A stretch of DNA of 64,000 nucleotides from assembly GCA_002844335.1 (NCBI GenBank), contig CP019154.1:372001-436000 (forward strand). The letters are read 5' to 3'. Below the pieces are notes generated by a model that was not told the DNA's origin, did no database searches, and worked only from the letters and a program-made list of their open reading frames with translations. Both the position numbers and the translations under genes were made by a program. The stretch is from Haloarcula taiwanensis. Lineage in GTDB: Archaea > Halobacteriota > Halobacteria > Halobacteriales > Haloarculaceae. Of this stretch, positions 18,618 through 26,511 are shown piece by piece. The first letter of the stretch is position 1. Each line of letters opens with the position of its first letter.

Positions 18618-19484
18618 TCAGTGTGAATACCCTTGATCTGGAAGCGGCTCGCCGTCGAGCGTGACGCCGCGCTCGGTGGCCGTACCGATCCGGTGAAGCG
18701 GGCACGGCACGGCCTGTTTGGCCTCGGGAACATCTGACTCGGGCAGCGTACACACCAGCTCGAAGTCCTCGCCGAAGAACACACCGAACTCCCTGCGCTC
18801 CTGTTCAGTTTCCGCGAGCGTGCCGGCCTGTGCGTCTATCGGCAGTGGCTCCTCGATAGCGAAGCCACAGCCGCTGGCCTCGGCTAACTGGTGGAGCGAG
18901 CGGGCCAGCCCGTCGCTCGAATCCATCATCGCCGTGGCGTGCGGTCGGAGCGCGACGCCAGCGCGTACGCGCGGCTCGAACCGGAAGAGGTCGTTCGCCC
19001 GGCCAGCCTCGCCCCGGTCGAACAGTTCGAGGGCGGCGGCTGAGCGACCGAGCGTGCCAGTGACACAGACCGCGTCGCCCGGCGTCGCGCCCGAGCGCCG
19101 GACTGGGGCAGCCGCGGAGCCGATGGCTGTCGTCGCGACGGTAAACTCGTCGTGGCTGTCCAGGTCGCCACCGACGTACTCTGCGCCGACCGCGTGACAC
19201 ACGTCCTGTGCGCCGTCGATGAACGCGCCGAGTTCGTCCCCCTCGAACGTCGGCGCGCCGTACGCGGCCACCGCGGCGGTCGCGTCGGCCCCCATGGCGG
19301 CCACGTCCGACAGCGAGGCCGCGACGGCTCGCCAGCCAGCCGTGTAGCGGGTCGTCCCCGCCGGGAAGTCCGTCCGCTCGTGGAGCATGTCGGTCGTGAT
19401 GACCTGGTCGTCCACGACGGCGCAGTCGTCGCCCGCGTCGGGAAGCCGGTCGGCGAGGTCGGCGAGTGCAGCCCGCTCGTCCAT
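18618..19484 (-). CDS. thiL: thiamine-monophosphate kinase
   Basis: Phosphorylates thiamine monophosphate to thiamine diphosphate, the last step of the pathway. From the ATG at 19484 (MDERAALADLADRLP) it has 288 residues; 32 upstream in-frame residues lack family character. AIRS/PurM-fold landmarks are DDCAVVDDQVITTDML (about residues 18-33) and MMDSSDGLARSL near residue 195. Divergent from the flippase-like gene. Confidence 0.94.
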   Translation of the reverse strand: MDERAALADLADRLPDAGDDCAVVDDQVITTDMLHERTDFPAGTTRYTAGWRAVAASLSDVAAMGADATAAVAAYGAPTFEGDELGAFIDGAQDVCHAVGAEYVGGDLDSHDEFTVATTAIGSAAAPVRRSGATPGDAVCVTGTLGRSAAALELFDRGEAGRANDLFRFEPRVRAGVALRPHATAMMDSSDGLARSLHQLAEASGCGFAIEEPLPIDAQAGTLAETEQERREFGVFFGEDFELVCTLPESDVPEAKQAVPCPLHRIGTATERGVTLDGEPLPDQGYSH

Positions 19485-19570
19485 ACCCCGTCGTCGAGTT
19501 CCCGGGGCAAAACCCCCGTGGATATCCCTCGGCGAGACAGGGTCGGTGGGTTGAAATCGGAGACTGCCAA

Positions 19571-19590
19571 TCCCATCCACATGGATGGGA
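19571..19590. promoter_or_regulatory. 8-base inverted repeat over a start codon
   Basis: TCCCATCC and GGATGGGA flank ACAT. The start codon of the flippase-like gene (19581) is in the second arm, so in RNA the hairpin would mask initiation. As DNA it could be an operator for either divergent gene. Confidence 0.45.
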
Positions 19591-20615
19591 ACCGGATGGC
19601 GACTGTCGTCGGGTTCGCGGCAGCGCTCGCCGTCCTCGCGGGGCTGGTGTGGCTTGTCGGCATCGACGAGACGGTGGACGCGCTCGCGACAGCGGACCCG
19701 GCGGCGCTGCTCGCCGTCGCAGGCATCGCCATACTGTGGCTCGTCTCGTGGGGGTTAGCGCTGTGGACGGTCCTGCAGGCGCTGGGTGCATCGATGGCAC
19801 CACACACTGCCGTGCTTGTGTTCGTCGCCGCCGTGTTCTCGAACAACGTCACGCCCTTTGGCCAGGCCGGCGGCGAGCCGCTGAGCGCGCTGTTGATTTC
19901 GACGGCCGCCGACTCCGAGTACGAGACCGGGCTGGCGGCTATCGCCACTGTCGATACGGTCCACTTCCTGCCGTCGGTCGGGTACGCCATCGTCGGCTTC
20001 ACGTTCGTCGCCGCCGGTGCGGTCCAGTTGACCCGTAACCTGGCGTTTGCCGCCGGTGCTGTCGCGGTACTCGCGGTCGGCATCCCCATCGCCGCCGTTC
20101 TGGGCTGGCGACACCGGGACCGCATTCAGGCGGCGGTCGTTCGCGGTGTCGCACCCGCCTTCGCCGCGCTGTCGAGCGTCGTGCCCCGATGGTCACCGCC
20201 GTCCGCCGAAAACATCGAGGCGCGAATCGAGGGGTTCTTTTCGGCCATCGAGCGCATTGCGACCGACCGCCGGACGGTCCTCCAGACCTTCGGGCTCTCG
20301 GCGTTTGGCTGGGTCTGCCTGTCGGCGTCGCTGTGGACGTCACTGTACGCCGTTGGGGTATCGGTCCCAGTCGAAGTTGTCCTGCTTGTCGTCCCCGTCG
20401 GCAGCATCGCCAGCGTCGTCCCGCTCCCCGGTGGGTCCGGCGCTATCGAGACGGTGCTCGTGACGCTGCTCGTCTCGACGGCCCCGGTTTCGGCCGCACT
20501 CGCTACCTCTGCAGTACTGATCCACCGCGTCGGAAGCTACCTGTTGCCGACAATTATCGGCGGCGGCGTCGCCGCTGCACTCAGCGTAGACCAGGCGACT
20601 TCGCTTGAGGAGTGA
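19581..20615 (+). CDS. flippase-like membrane protein, UPF0104/LPG synthase TM family
   Basis: A 344-residue integral membrane protein with about eight hydrophobic segments. The internal block VPLPGGSGAIETVLVTLL (about residue 278) and the NNVTPFGQAGGEPLSA block (about residue 88) are typical of the lysylphosphatidylglycerol-synthase transmembrane family. In haloarchaea such proteins often act near lipid or glycan transfer, but no substrate can be named here. The reading frame extends upstream to 19152 inside thiL antisense; ATG 19581 is chosen because hydrophobic sequence begins there. Confidence 0.85.
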   Translation: MDGNRMATVVGFAAALAVLAGLVWLVGIDETVDALATADPAALLAVAGIAILWLVSWGLALWTVLQALGASMAPHTAVLVFVAAVFSNNVTPFGQAGGEPLSALLISTAADSEYETGLAAIATVDTVHFLPSVGYAIVGFTFVAAGAVQLTRNLAFAAGAVAVLAVGIPIAAVLGWRHRDRIQAAVVRGVAPAFAALSSVVPRWSPPSAENIEARIEGFFSAIERIATDRRTVLQTFGLSAFGWVCLSASLWTSLYAVGVSVPVEVVLLVVPVGSIASVVPLPGGSGAIETVLVTLLVSTAPVSAALATSAVLIHRVGSYLLPTIIGGGVAAALSVDQATSLEE

Positions 20616-20692
20616 TTGCCGCGGTTCGTGGTATGAGCATCGCTGTCCTACGGGCGAGTGAACGGTTCACGCCCGCCGACTGCGAACGACGC

Positions 20693-20700
20693 GTTTAAAT
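20693..20700 (+). promoter_or_regulatory. TATA box of rps19e
   Basis: GTTTAAAT 25-32 bases before the ATG at 20725, the spacing of a leaderless haloarchaeal mRNA. Confidence 0.65.
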
Positions 20701-20724
20701 GACGGCGACGGAAAGCATTCTGCA

Positions 20725-21186
20725 ATGGCTACACTCTACGACGTTCCCCCCGAGGAACTCATCGAGGCACTCACGGAGACGCTCGCAGACGAAGACGACA
20801 TCGAAGCGCCGGACTGGGCCGAATACACGAAGACTGGCGTCGACCGCGAACTCCCACCCGAGCAGGAGGACTTCTGGGCCCGACGCGCAGCTAGCCTCCT
20901 CCGGAAAGTTGCCGTCGACGGCCCTGTGGGCGTCAACGCCCTCCGCTCCGAGTACGGCACCTCGAAGCAGGGGACGACCCGCTACCGCGTCCGCCCCCAC
21001 CAGAAGACCAAGGGCTCGGGCAACATCATCCGGACGGCGCTCCAGCAGCTCGAAGACGCCGGCTACGTCGAGACCAGCGAGAACGACGGCCGCCGCGTCA
21101 CCGGCGAGGGTCGCAGCCTCCTTGACGACACCGCAGGCGACCTCCTGACCGAACTCGACCGTCCGGAACTCGAACGCTACGCGTAA
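20725..21186 (+). CDS. rps19e: 30S ribosomal protein S19e
   Basis: Archaeal/eukaryal small-subunit protein needed for late 18S/16S maturation. It begins MATLYDVPPEELI and has 153 residues, with the conserved DWAEYTKTGVDRELPP and WARRAASLLRKV blocks. It starts a plus-strand group with the PDCD5 homologue and a PP-loop protein, a pairing common in archaea. Confidence 0.97.
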   Translation: MATLYDVPPEELIEALTETLADEDDIEAPDWAEYTKTGVDRELPPEQEDFWARRAASLLRKVAVDGPVGVNALRSEYGTSKQGTTRYRVRPHQKTKGSGNIIRTALQQLEDAGYVETSENDGRRVTGEGRSLLDDTAGDLLTELDRPELERYA

Positions 21187-21273
21187 CTGACGTCCTTCTG
21201 GCTATTTTGCACCTGTCCCGTAGTCCCTGCTCCGAAATCGTTTTCCGACCGACCCCAGTATTTTTACACAACT

Positions 21274-21618
21274 ATGAGTGGCGACCCCAGCGAGGAAGAA
21301 CTCGAAGAGCTCCGGAAAAAGAAGATGGAGCAGCTCAAGGAACAGCAGGGCGGCGAGAGCGAGGGGCAGGAGGCCGCACAACAGCAGGCCGAAGCCCAGA
21401 AGCAGGCGGTTCTCAAGCAGAACCTCACGGACGGCGCTCGCAAACGGCTCAACACGGTCAAGATGTCCAAGCCGCAGGTCGGCGAACAGATAGAACAGCA
21501 GGTCGTCGCGCTGGCCCGCAGCGGCCGTGTGCAGGGGCAGATAGACGAAGACCAGATGAAGGAACTCCTCTCGGAGCTGACGCCCGACTCCAAGAGCTTC
21601 GACATCAAGCGCCGGTAG
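21274..21618 (+). CDS. PDCD5/TFAR19-family DNA-binding protein
   Basis: A 114-residue three-helix-bundle protein homologous to eukaryal PDCD5. The N-terminal half is a charged coiled helix ([16 protein letters not shown]) with a glutamine-rich stretch, and the core has the family block [17 protein letters not shown] (about residue 50). Archaeal members bind DNA in vitro; the cellular role is open. The next gene starts directly after its stop codon. Confidence 0.93.
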   Translation: MSGDPSEEELEELRKKKMEQLKEQQGGESEGQEAAQQQAEAQKQAVLKQNLTDGARKRLNTVKMSKPQVGEQIEQQVVALARSGRVQGQIDEDQMKELLSELTPDSKSFDIKRR

Positions 21619-22236
21619 ATGCGCTGTGCCCTGTTGTACAGCGGCGGCAAGGACTCGACGCTGGCGGCGCTCTTGCTCGACCCTTTTTACGACGTGACGC
21701 TCGTCAGCGGTTCGTTCGGCATCTGCGACACCGACCCCGCTCGGGAGAGCGCGTCGGCCGCCGGCTTCGATCACGTGACCGTCGAACTGGACTTGGACGT
21801 GGCTCACGACGCTGCCGAGCGGATCCACGACGACGGCTACCCGCGAAATGGTATCCAGCAGGTCCACGAACACGCCGTCGAAACCGTCGCCAGCGGTGAC
21901 TGGCTCACCGATGCTGATGGTATCGACACAGTTGCTGCCGTGGCTGACGGCACCCGCCGCGACGACCGGGTGCCGACGGTGGACCGCCCGCTCGCCCAGA
22001 GCGTCGAGGACCGCTTCGACGTGGACTACCTTGCGCCGCTTGCGGGCATCGGCCGCGGCGCTATCGACGCGATGGCCGCAGACAAGCTCATCGTCGAGAG
22101 CGGCCCCAGCGCGGAGGTTCCGAAGGCAGACTACGAAGTCGAACTCCGCGCACTCCTGCGGGAGCGCTACGGCGAGGGTGCCGTGGCCGACGTGTTCCCC
22201 GAGCACACGCAGTCGCGCGTCAAGGGTCTGCGGTAG
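21619..22236 (+). CDS. PP-loop ATP-pyrophosphatase-family protein
   Basis: A 205-residue protein with the PP-loop SGGKDST at residues 8-14, which binds ATP and adenylates a substrate in the tRNA thiolation, diphthamide and QueC families. The sequence is short and lacks a recognisable tRNA-binding or zinc domain, so the substrate is unknown. It is translationally adjacent to the PDCD5 homologue (zero spacing), and with S19e upstream a role in RNA or translation is plausible but inferred. Confidence 0.82.
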   Translation: MRCALLYSGGKDSTLAALLLDPFYDVTLVSGSFGICDTDPARESASAAGFDHVTVELDLDVAHDAAERIHDDGYPRNGIQQVHEHAVETVASGDWLTDADGIDTVAAVADGTRRDDRVPTVDRPLAQSVEDRFDVDYLAPLAGIGRGAIDAMAADKLIVESGPSAEVPKADYEVELRALLRERYGEGAVADVFPEHTQSRVKGLR

Positions 22237-22264
22237 CCGTTGGCCCCTCTAGGTACCCGCCCGG

Positions 22265-22930
22265 TCAGGCGATATCTCGCGTGGTATCCACGCTGATGCG
22301 GTCTGTGAGGTCGAGACAGATCGGCTCGGTGAGCGCTCGTCCCCCGCGGAACTTCGGAATATAGAGCCTGTTTTCGATGGCGTCGTCGCGTCGCTTCGTT
22401 TCGAGATCGAGCACGATGTCGCTCGTGTACTCCGTCCGGTGGCGCTGAGACGGCGTCCTGCCGTGTTTGAGCGCGTACAGGACTGCGATGCTACCGGTCT
22501 GTGTGAGTCTGGCCTGCAGCGTTTCGAGGAAGGCCCGATACTCCCCCGTATCGGCGCGTTCGAGTGGCTCAACCGGATCGATGACGAGAAGCGCTCCGTC
22601 GGTGAGCTCCTCGGCGTGCGCAAGCGCATCACTGACCGGGGCCTCCCGGTCTAATTGACTGACCGCGAGGTCGTCGTAGGTTTCTCTCCGCGACCGCAGC
22701 GCTGACGTGACCGTCGTAGGTGCCTGTTCGCCGGAGAGATACACCGTCTCCTGTCGGGCGACGAACTCGGAGAGAAACAGCTCCGCCTGGCTCGCCGGCT
22801 CAGCGAGCAGCGTGACGAGGCTTCCAGTCGGAATGCCGCCGTTGAGCTTTCGGTCCAGCGCCCGGACACCCATCTCGAATCGCTGTGTCACTGTCTCACC
22901 CCGCGCCGCGTCCATCGAGCCGCTGCCCAT
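22265..22930 (-). CDS. RAD55/KaiC-like ATPase homologue with degenerate P-loop
   Basis: A 221-residue RecA-fold protein of the haloarchaeal RAD55 group. It starts like KaiC domains (GVRALDRKLNGGIPTGSLVTLL), but where the Walker A should be it has AEPASQAE, with no GKT/GKS. Walker B-like GALLVIDPV is present near residue 118. ATP binding is therefore doubtful. Such proteins are often signal partners in haloarchaea. The start could be Met1 (22930) or Met6 (22915). Confidence 0.8.
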   Translation of the reverse strand: MGSGSMDAARGETVTQRFEMGVRALDRKLNGGIPTGSLVTLLAEPASQAELFLSEFVARQETVYLSGEQAPTTVTSALRSRRETYDDLAVSQLDREAPVSDALAHAEELTDGALLVIDPVEPLERADTGEYRAFLETLQARLTQTGSIAVLYALKHGRTPSQRHRTEYTSDIVLDLETKRRDDAIENRLYIPKFRGGRALTEPICLDLTDRISVDTTRDIA

Positions 22931-23174
22931 CCCATACGATATCTCTCGGTGGAGGCGACCTTTGTTGTCGCCTCTCTAATACGGGCCGTGTCTCACCTAG
23001 TCTGTCTCTACCTCTCTTACCGCCAGCGTGCACTGGCTACGCCGCCTGTGATAGAGAGGGGGCTGGCAAACGCAGTAATGGGCACACCGTAGCGAGTCGC
23101 TACCCGTCCCTCATCTGTGGTTCTGGTCAGCGTGAACGAACAGGTTCAAGCGCGCCCTCGCTGTAGGCGCGGGT
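22931..23174. other. gap between RAD55-like gene and hisS
   Basis: 244 bases with the divergent starts of both genes. I see no frame with coding character and no tRNA-like arms. Confidence 0.5.
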
Positions 23175-24482
23175 ATGTACGACTCCGTCAAGGGCTTTCG
23201 CGATTTCTACCCCGAGGAGATGCAGGCTCGGCGCTGGGCCATGGACACGCTGGAAGACGTCGCACGGCGGTACGGCTTCCGGGAGATCGCTACGCCGGCG
23301 CTGGAACCGACAGAGATGTACGTCGACAAGAGCGGCGAGGAGATTGTCGAGGAGCTGTACAGCTTCGAGGACAAGGGCGGACGCGAGGTAGCTCTGACGC
23401 CGGAGCTGACGCCGACCGTCGCGCGGATGTTCGTCGCCAAGCAACAGGAGCTGTCCAAGCCAATCAAGTGGGTGTCGACGCGACCGTTCTGGCGCTACGA
23501 GGAGCCCCAGCAGGGCCGGTTCCGGGAGTTCTACCAGACCAACGTCGACATCTTCGGGTCGTCGGAGCCGACGGCCGACGCCGAAATTCTGGCCGTCGCC
23601 GTGGACATGCTCACCGACCTCGGGCTCACGGGAGAGGACTTCGAGATTCGCGTCTCCCACCGGGACATCCTCTCGGGCGTGCTGGAATCGTTCGGGGCCG
23701 ATGTGGACGTGCCCGAAGCGATTCGCGCGGTCGACAAGCGGGCGAAAGTCGACCACGACGAGTACCTCGACGCGCTCGTTGAGGCGGGACTCAACTACGG
23801 CCAGGCCGACAAGTTCGACGAGATGCTCCAGATTGACGCCGAGGAAATCGAAACGCTCGCGGACCTCACCGGCTCCGAGGATGTCCGCGCGGCGACTGAC
23901 AACCTCCAGGCAGTGCTCGATGCGGCCGAGGACTTCGGCGTCCGTGAGTACCTCACCGTCTCGCTGACGACCGCGCGCGGGCTGGATTACTACACCGGTA
24001 TCGTCTTCGAGTGCTTCGACTCGACGGGCGAAGTGTCACGCTCAGTGTTCGGCGGTGGCCGCTACGACGACCTCATCGAGGGCTTCGGCGGCCAGCCGAC
24101 GCCGGCCGTCGGGTTCGCGCCCGGCCACGCCACGCTCCAACTCCTCTGCCAGCGGGCCGGCGTCTGGCCAGCCGAGGAGCTATCGACGGACTACTACGTC
24201 CTGCAGGTCGGCGACACGCGTCCGACCGCAGCCCGCATCGCCCGTGACCTGCGCGAGCAGGGCCACGTCGTCGAGAGCGACGTTGCCGACCGCTCGTTCG
24301 GTGCGCAGATGGGTTACGCCGACGGCATTAACGCCGAGACGGTCGTCATCGTCGGCGAGCAGGACCTCGAAAACGACGAGGTGACGCTCAAGGAGATGGA
24401 CGACGGCGAGCAGGTCAGCGTCCCGCTCTCCGAGTTCCCGGGCGACCACGACCGGCCGACGTTCGATGACTTCGCGGAGTAA
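23175..24482 (+). CDS. hisS: histidyl-tRNA synthetase
   Basis: Class II synthetase for tRNA-His, 435 residues. Motif 2 is in STRPFWRYEEPQQGRFREF (about residue 97-115). The histidine-A box is ARGLDYYTGIVFE (about residue 270) and motif 3 is in VFGGGRYDDL. The C-terminal anticodon-binding domain starts near residue 335. The 244-base region before it holds no gene I can support. Confidence 0.97.
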   Translation: MYDSVKGFRDFYPEEMQARRWAMDTLEDVARRYGFREIATPALEPTEMYVDKSGEEIVEELYSFEDKGGREVALTPELTPTVARMFVAKQQELSKPIKWVSTRPFWRYEEPQQGRFREFYQTNVDIFGSSEPTADAEILAVAVDMLTDLGLTGEDFEIRVSHRDILSGVLESFGADVDVPEAIRAVDKRAKVDHDEYLDALVEAGLNYGQADKFDEMLQIDAEEIETLADLTGSEDVRAATDNLQAVLDAAEDFGVREYLTVSLTTARGLDYYTGIVFECFDSTGEVSRSVFGGGRYDDLIEGFGGQPTPAVGFAPGHATLQLLCQRAGVWPAEELSTDYYVLQVGDTRPTAARIARDLREQGHVVESDVADRSFGAQMGYADGINAETVVIVGEQDLENDEVTLKEMDDGEQVSVPLSEFPGDHDRPTFDDFAE

Positions 24483-24543
24483 CGCGGCCAAGCGGCAGGC
24501 AAACGACAGTAGCTTTTTGCGACCGCCGTGTTGATTGTGCGAC

Positions 24544-24966
24544 ATGCAGCTCCCCTCCATCGCCCTTCCGAGGTGGAAGCTTGTCGCGACCATCGTAATC
24601 GTTTCGACGGGCATCAGCATGCTCGCAGCCGTTGTCGGACTCGGCAACATACTTGCACCGGCCTCGATTATCCTCGGCTGGTTTATTCTGGCTCCGCTCG
24701 TCGGCCTTCTGGGATCGAAACTACCGATGGTTGAGCCGCCAGAGGGTGAGCCAGAGACGGACGATGGCGACACGACCATCCCCTCGGAATCAGCGGTGGA
24801 CCCGGTTGACCAGCTCCGGGAGCGGTACGCTCGCGGCGAACTAACCGACAGCGAGTTCGAGCGACGGCTCGACCGGCTGCTGGAAACCGAACCTCTCTCA
24901 GCGAACAGCGGAACCGAAAACAAGGCCCGTGAAACTGACAGGGAAGTATCCCTCGAAACCGAGTGA
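24544..24966 (+). CDS. membrane protein with SHOCT domain
   Basis: A 140-residue protein with two transmembrane helices (about residues 11-35 and 40-58), an acidic linker and a SHOCT motif (DQLRERYARGELTDSEFERRLDRLLE, residues about 86-111, given here in outline). SHOCT modules are small C-terminal oligomerisation elements. Function unknown. ATG 24544 is preferred over an in-frame TTG three codons upstream. Confidence 0.85.
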   Translation: MQLPSIALPRWKLVATIVIVSTGISMLAAVVGLGNILAPASIILGWFILAPLVGLLGSKLPMVEPPEGEPETDDGDTTIPSESAVDPVDQLRERYARGELTDSEFERRLDRLLETEPLSANSGTENKARETDREVSLETE

Positions 24967-25029
24967 CGGCATCAGGGTCTACTGCCACGTACCACTATCC
25001 CTGCGTGTGGCTGTCCGTGAGTGGTCCAG

Positions 25030-25536
25030 TCAGAGCGCCCGTTCCATCTCCATCTCCACGCGTTCTTTGGCAATCGTCTCGAAGCCGACCGACTCGTACA
25101 GCGCCCGGGCGACGTGGTTCGTGTTCGAGACGGAGAGCCAGACGCGGTCGAGCCCGTTCTCCTGTCCGTAGCCAAGGAGGACACGGATGAGCCGCGAGCC
25201 GATGCCAGCGTGCTGGTAGTCCGGATGGACGAAAATCGCCAGTTCCGAGGTGTCCTGATACGGGACGAGGACAGCGTGGCCGACGGCGCGACCCTCGTGC
25301 CAGACAACGACGTTCAGGCCGTCTCCGACAAGGTTCGGTAGCCAGTCGCGGATGTCCGCTTCCGTCCGGGGTGGGACGCCCTGTGACCGGGAGTCGGGCC
25401 CGAAGTCAACATACATCTCCACCAGCGGGTCGATGGCGCCGTCATAGGCCTCGATTGTCACCGTCCGCCCGTCGTGGTCGGTGAACGTTTCGGGCGGGCG
25501 GGGGAAGTCGTGATCCGCCGCAGCGGCGTTGGACAT
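25030..25536 (-). CDS. GNAT-family N-acetyltransferase
   Basis: A 168-residue acyltransferase. The acetyl-CoA-binding motif A is in FVHPDYQHAGIGSRLI (about residues 108-123), and the C-terminal ARALYESVGFE block is typical of GNAT enzymes. The substrate cannot be told. The start is set at the ATG giving MSNAAAADHDFP; upstream frame is in the truA promoter region. Divergent from truA. Confidence 0.9.
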   Translation of the reverse strand: MSNAAAADHDFPRPPETFTDHDGRTVTIEAYDGAIDPLVEMYVDFGPDSRSQGVPPRTEADIRDWLPNLVGDGLNVVVWHEGRAVGHAVLVPYQDTSELAIFVHPDYQHAGIGSRLIRVLLGYGQENGLDRVWLSVSNTNHVARALYESVGFETIAKERVEMEMERAL

Positions 25537-25631
25537 ACCCCATGCTTCGTTCTCAGCATGCCTAAGTTCGTCTATCCTTCCCAGCGACTGAGATTCGGGT
25601 GAGACAAGTGGCTCGCAGTCGACAAATCGGT

Positions 25632-26459
25632 ATGCGCGCCTATCGCGTGGCCTACGACGGTCGACCGTATCACGGGTTTCAACGCCAGCCCGATGTCGAC
25701 ACCGTCGAGGGTCGACTGCGCTCGGCGCTCGTTCGCCTCGGTGTCTGTGAGCGCGGCGGAGAGCTACCCGAACGGTACGCGGCCGCCGGCCGGACTGATG
25801 CTGGCGTCTCTGCGCGGGCACAGACCGTCGCCTTCGACGCCCCGTCGTGGCTCTCGCCGGCGGCGTTCAACGGCGAACTCCCGGACGACATTCGCGTGTG
25901 GGCAAGCGCTGACGTTCGCGACGACTTTCACGCGACCCACGACCCCGCTGAGCGCAGCTACACCTACTACCTGTACGCACCGACGGACGCCGACCGGCCC
26001 GGACACGACCCAGTCGACGACCAGCGGTGGGCCCACGCTGTCGATGCGCTCGCCGGGACACACGACTTTCACAACCTCACGTCCGACGACACCGGCACTG
26101 AGCGGACCGTGGACATCGACTGGCACCGGGACGGCCGGTTCCTCATCGTCCGCTTTACCGCCGGTGGGTTCTGCCGCCAGCTGGTCCGTCGCCTCGTCTC
26201 GCTCGCGGCGGCTGTCGCGGACGGCTCGGCCCCGCTGTCGAAGGTCGACCGCATCCTCTCGCCCGACCCCGTCGACGGCCCCGACGGCGTCCCGCCGTCC
26301 CCGCCCGAACCGCTCGTACTTTCGGACGTGTGCTACCCGGAGGTGACGTTCACCCGGGACGAGGACGCTGCCGCGGACGCACGAGCGGTCTTCGCGCGTC
26401 GGCGCGCGACCGCTCGAACAACTGCACGAGTCGCCGACCACATCACTGACGGACTGTAG
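25632..26459 (+). CDS. truA: tRNA pseudouridine synthase A
   Basis: Makes pseudouridine at tRNA positions 38-40. From ATG 25632 it begins MRAYRVAYDGRPYHGFQRQ, the family start, and has 275 residues. The catalytic aspartate lies in AAAGRTDAGVSA (about residue 56). The C-terminal half has HDFHNLTSDD and the GGFCRQLVRRLV block near residue 178. Upstream GTG 25599 is possible but adds eleven atypical residues. Confidence 0.95.
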   Translation: MRAYRVAYDGRPYHGFQRQPDVDTVEGRLRSALVRLGVCERGGELPERYAAAGRTDAGVSARAQTVAFDAPSWLSPAAFNGELPDDIRVWASADVRDDFHATHDPAERSYTYYLYAPTDADRPGHDPVDDQRWAHAVDALAGTHDFHNLTSDDTGTERTVDIDWHRDGRFLIVRFTAGGFCRQLVRRLVSLAAAVADGSAPLSKVDRILSPDPVDGPDGVPPSPPEPLVLSDVCYPEVTFTRDEDAAADARAVFARRRATARTTARVADHITDGL

Positions 26460-26511
26460 CTCCCCGCCGCTGAAACGAAGGCTTACTTCGACCCCGCTCC
26501 AAGGGCGGGCT

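Noticed and set aside
19152-19580. N-terminal extension of the flippase-like gene
   Set aside because: The 143 extra residues are antisense to thiL, charged and low in hydrophobic residues; the membrane protein begins at 19581.
23037-23174. tRNA-like sequence before hisS
   Set aside because: GGTTCAAGCGC looks like a T-arm start, but no acceptor, D-arm or anticodon arm could be built around it.
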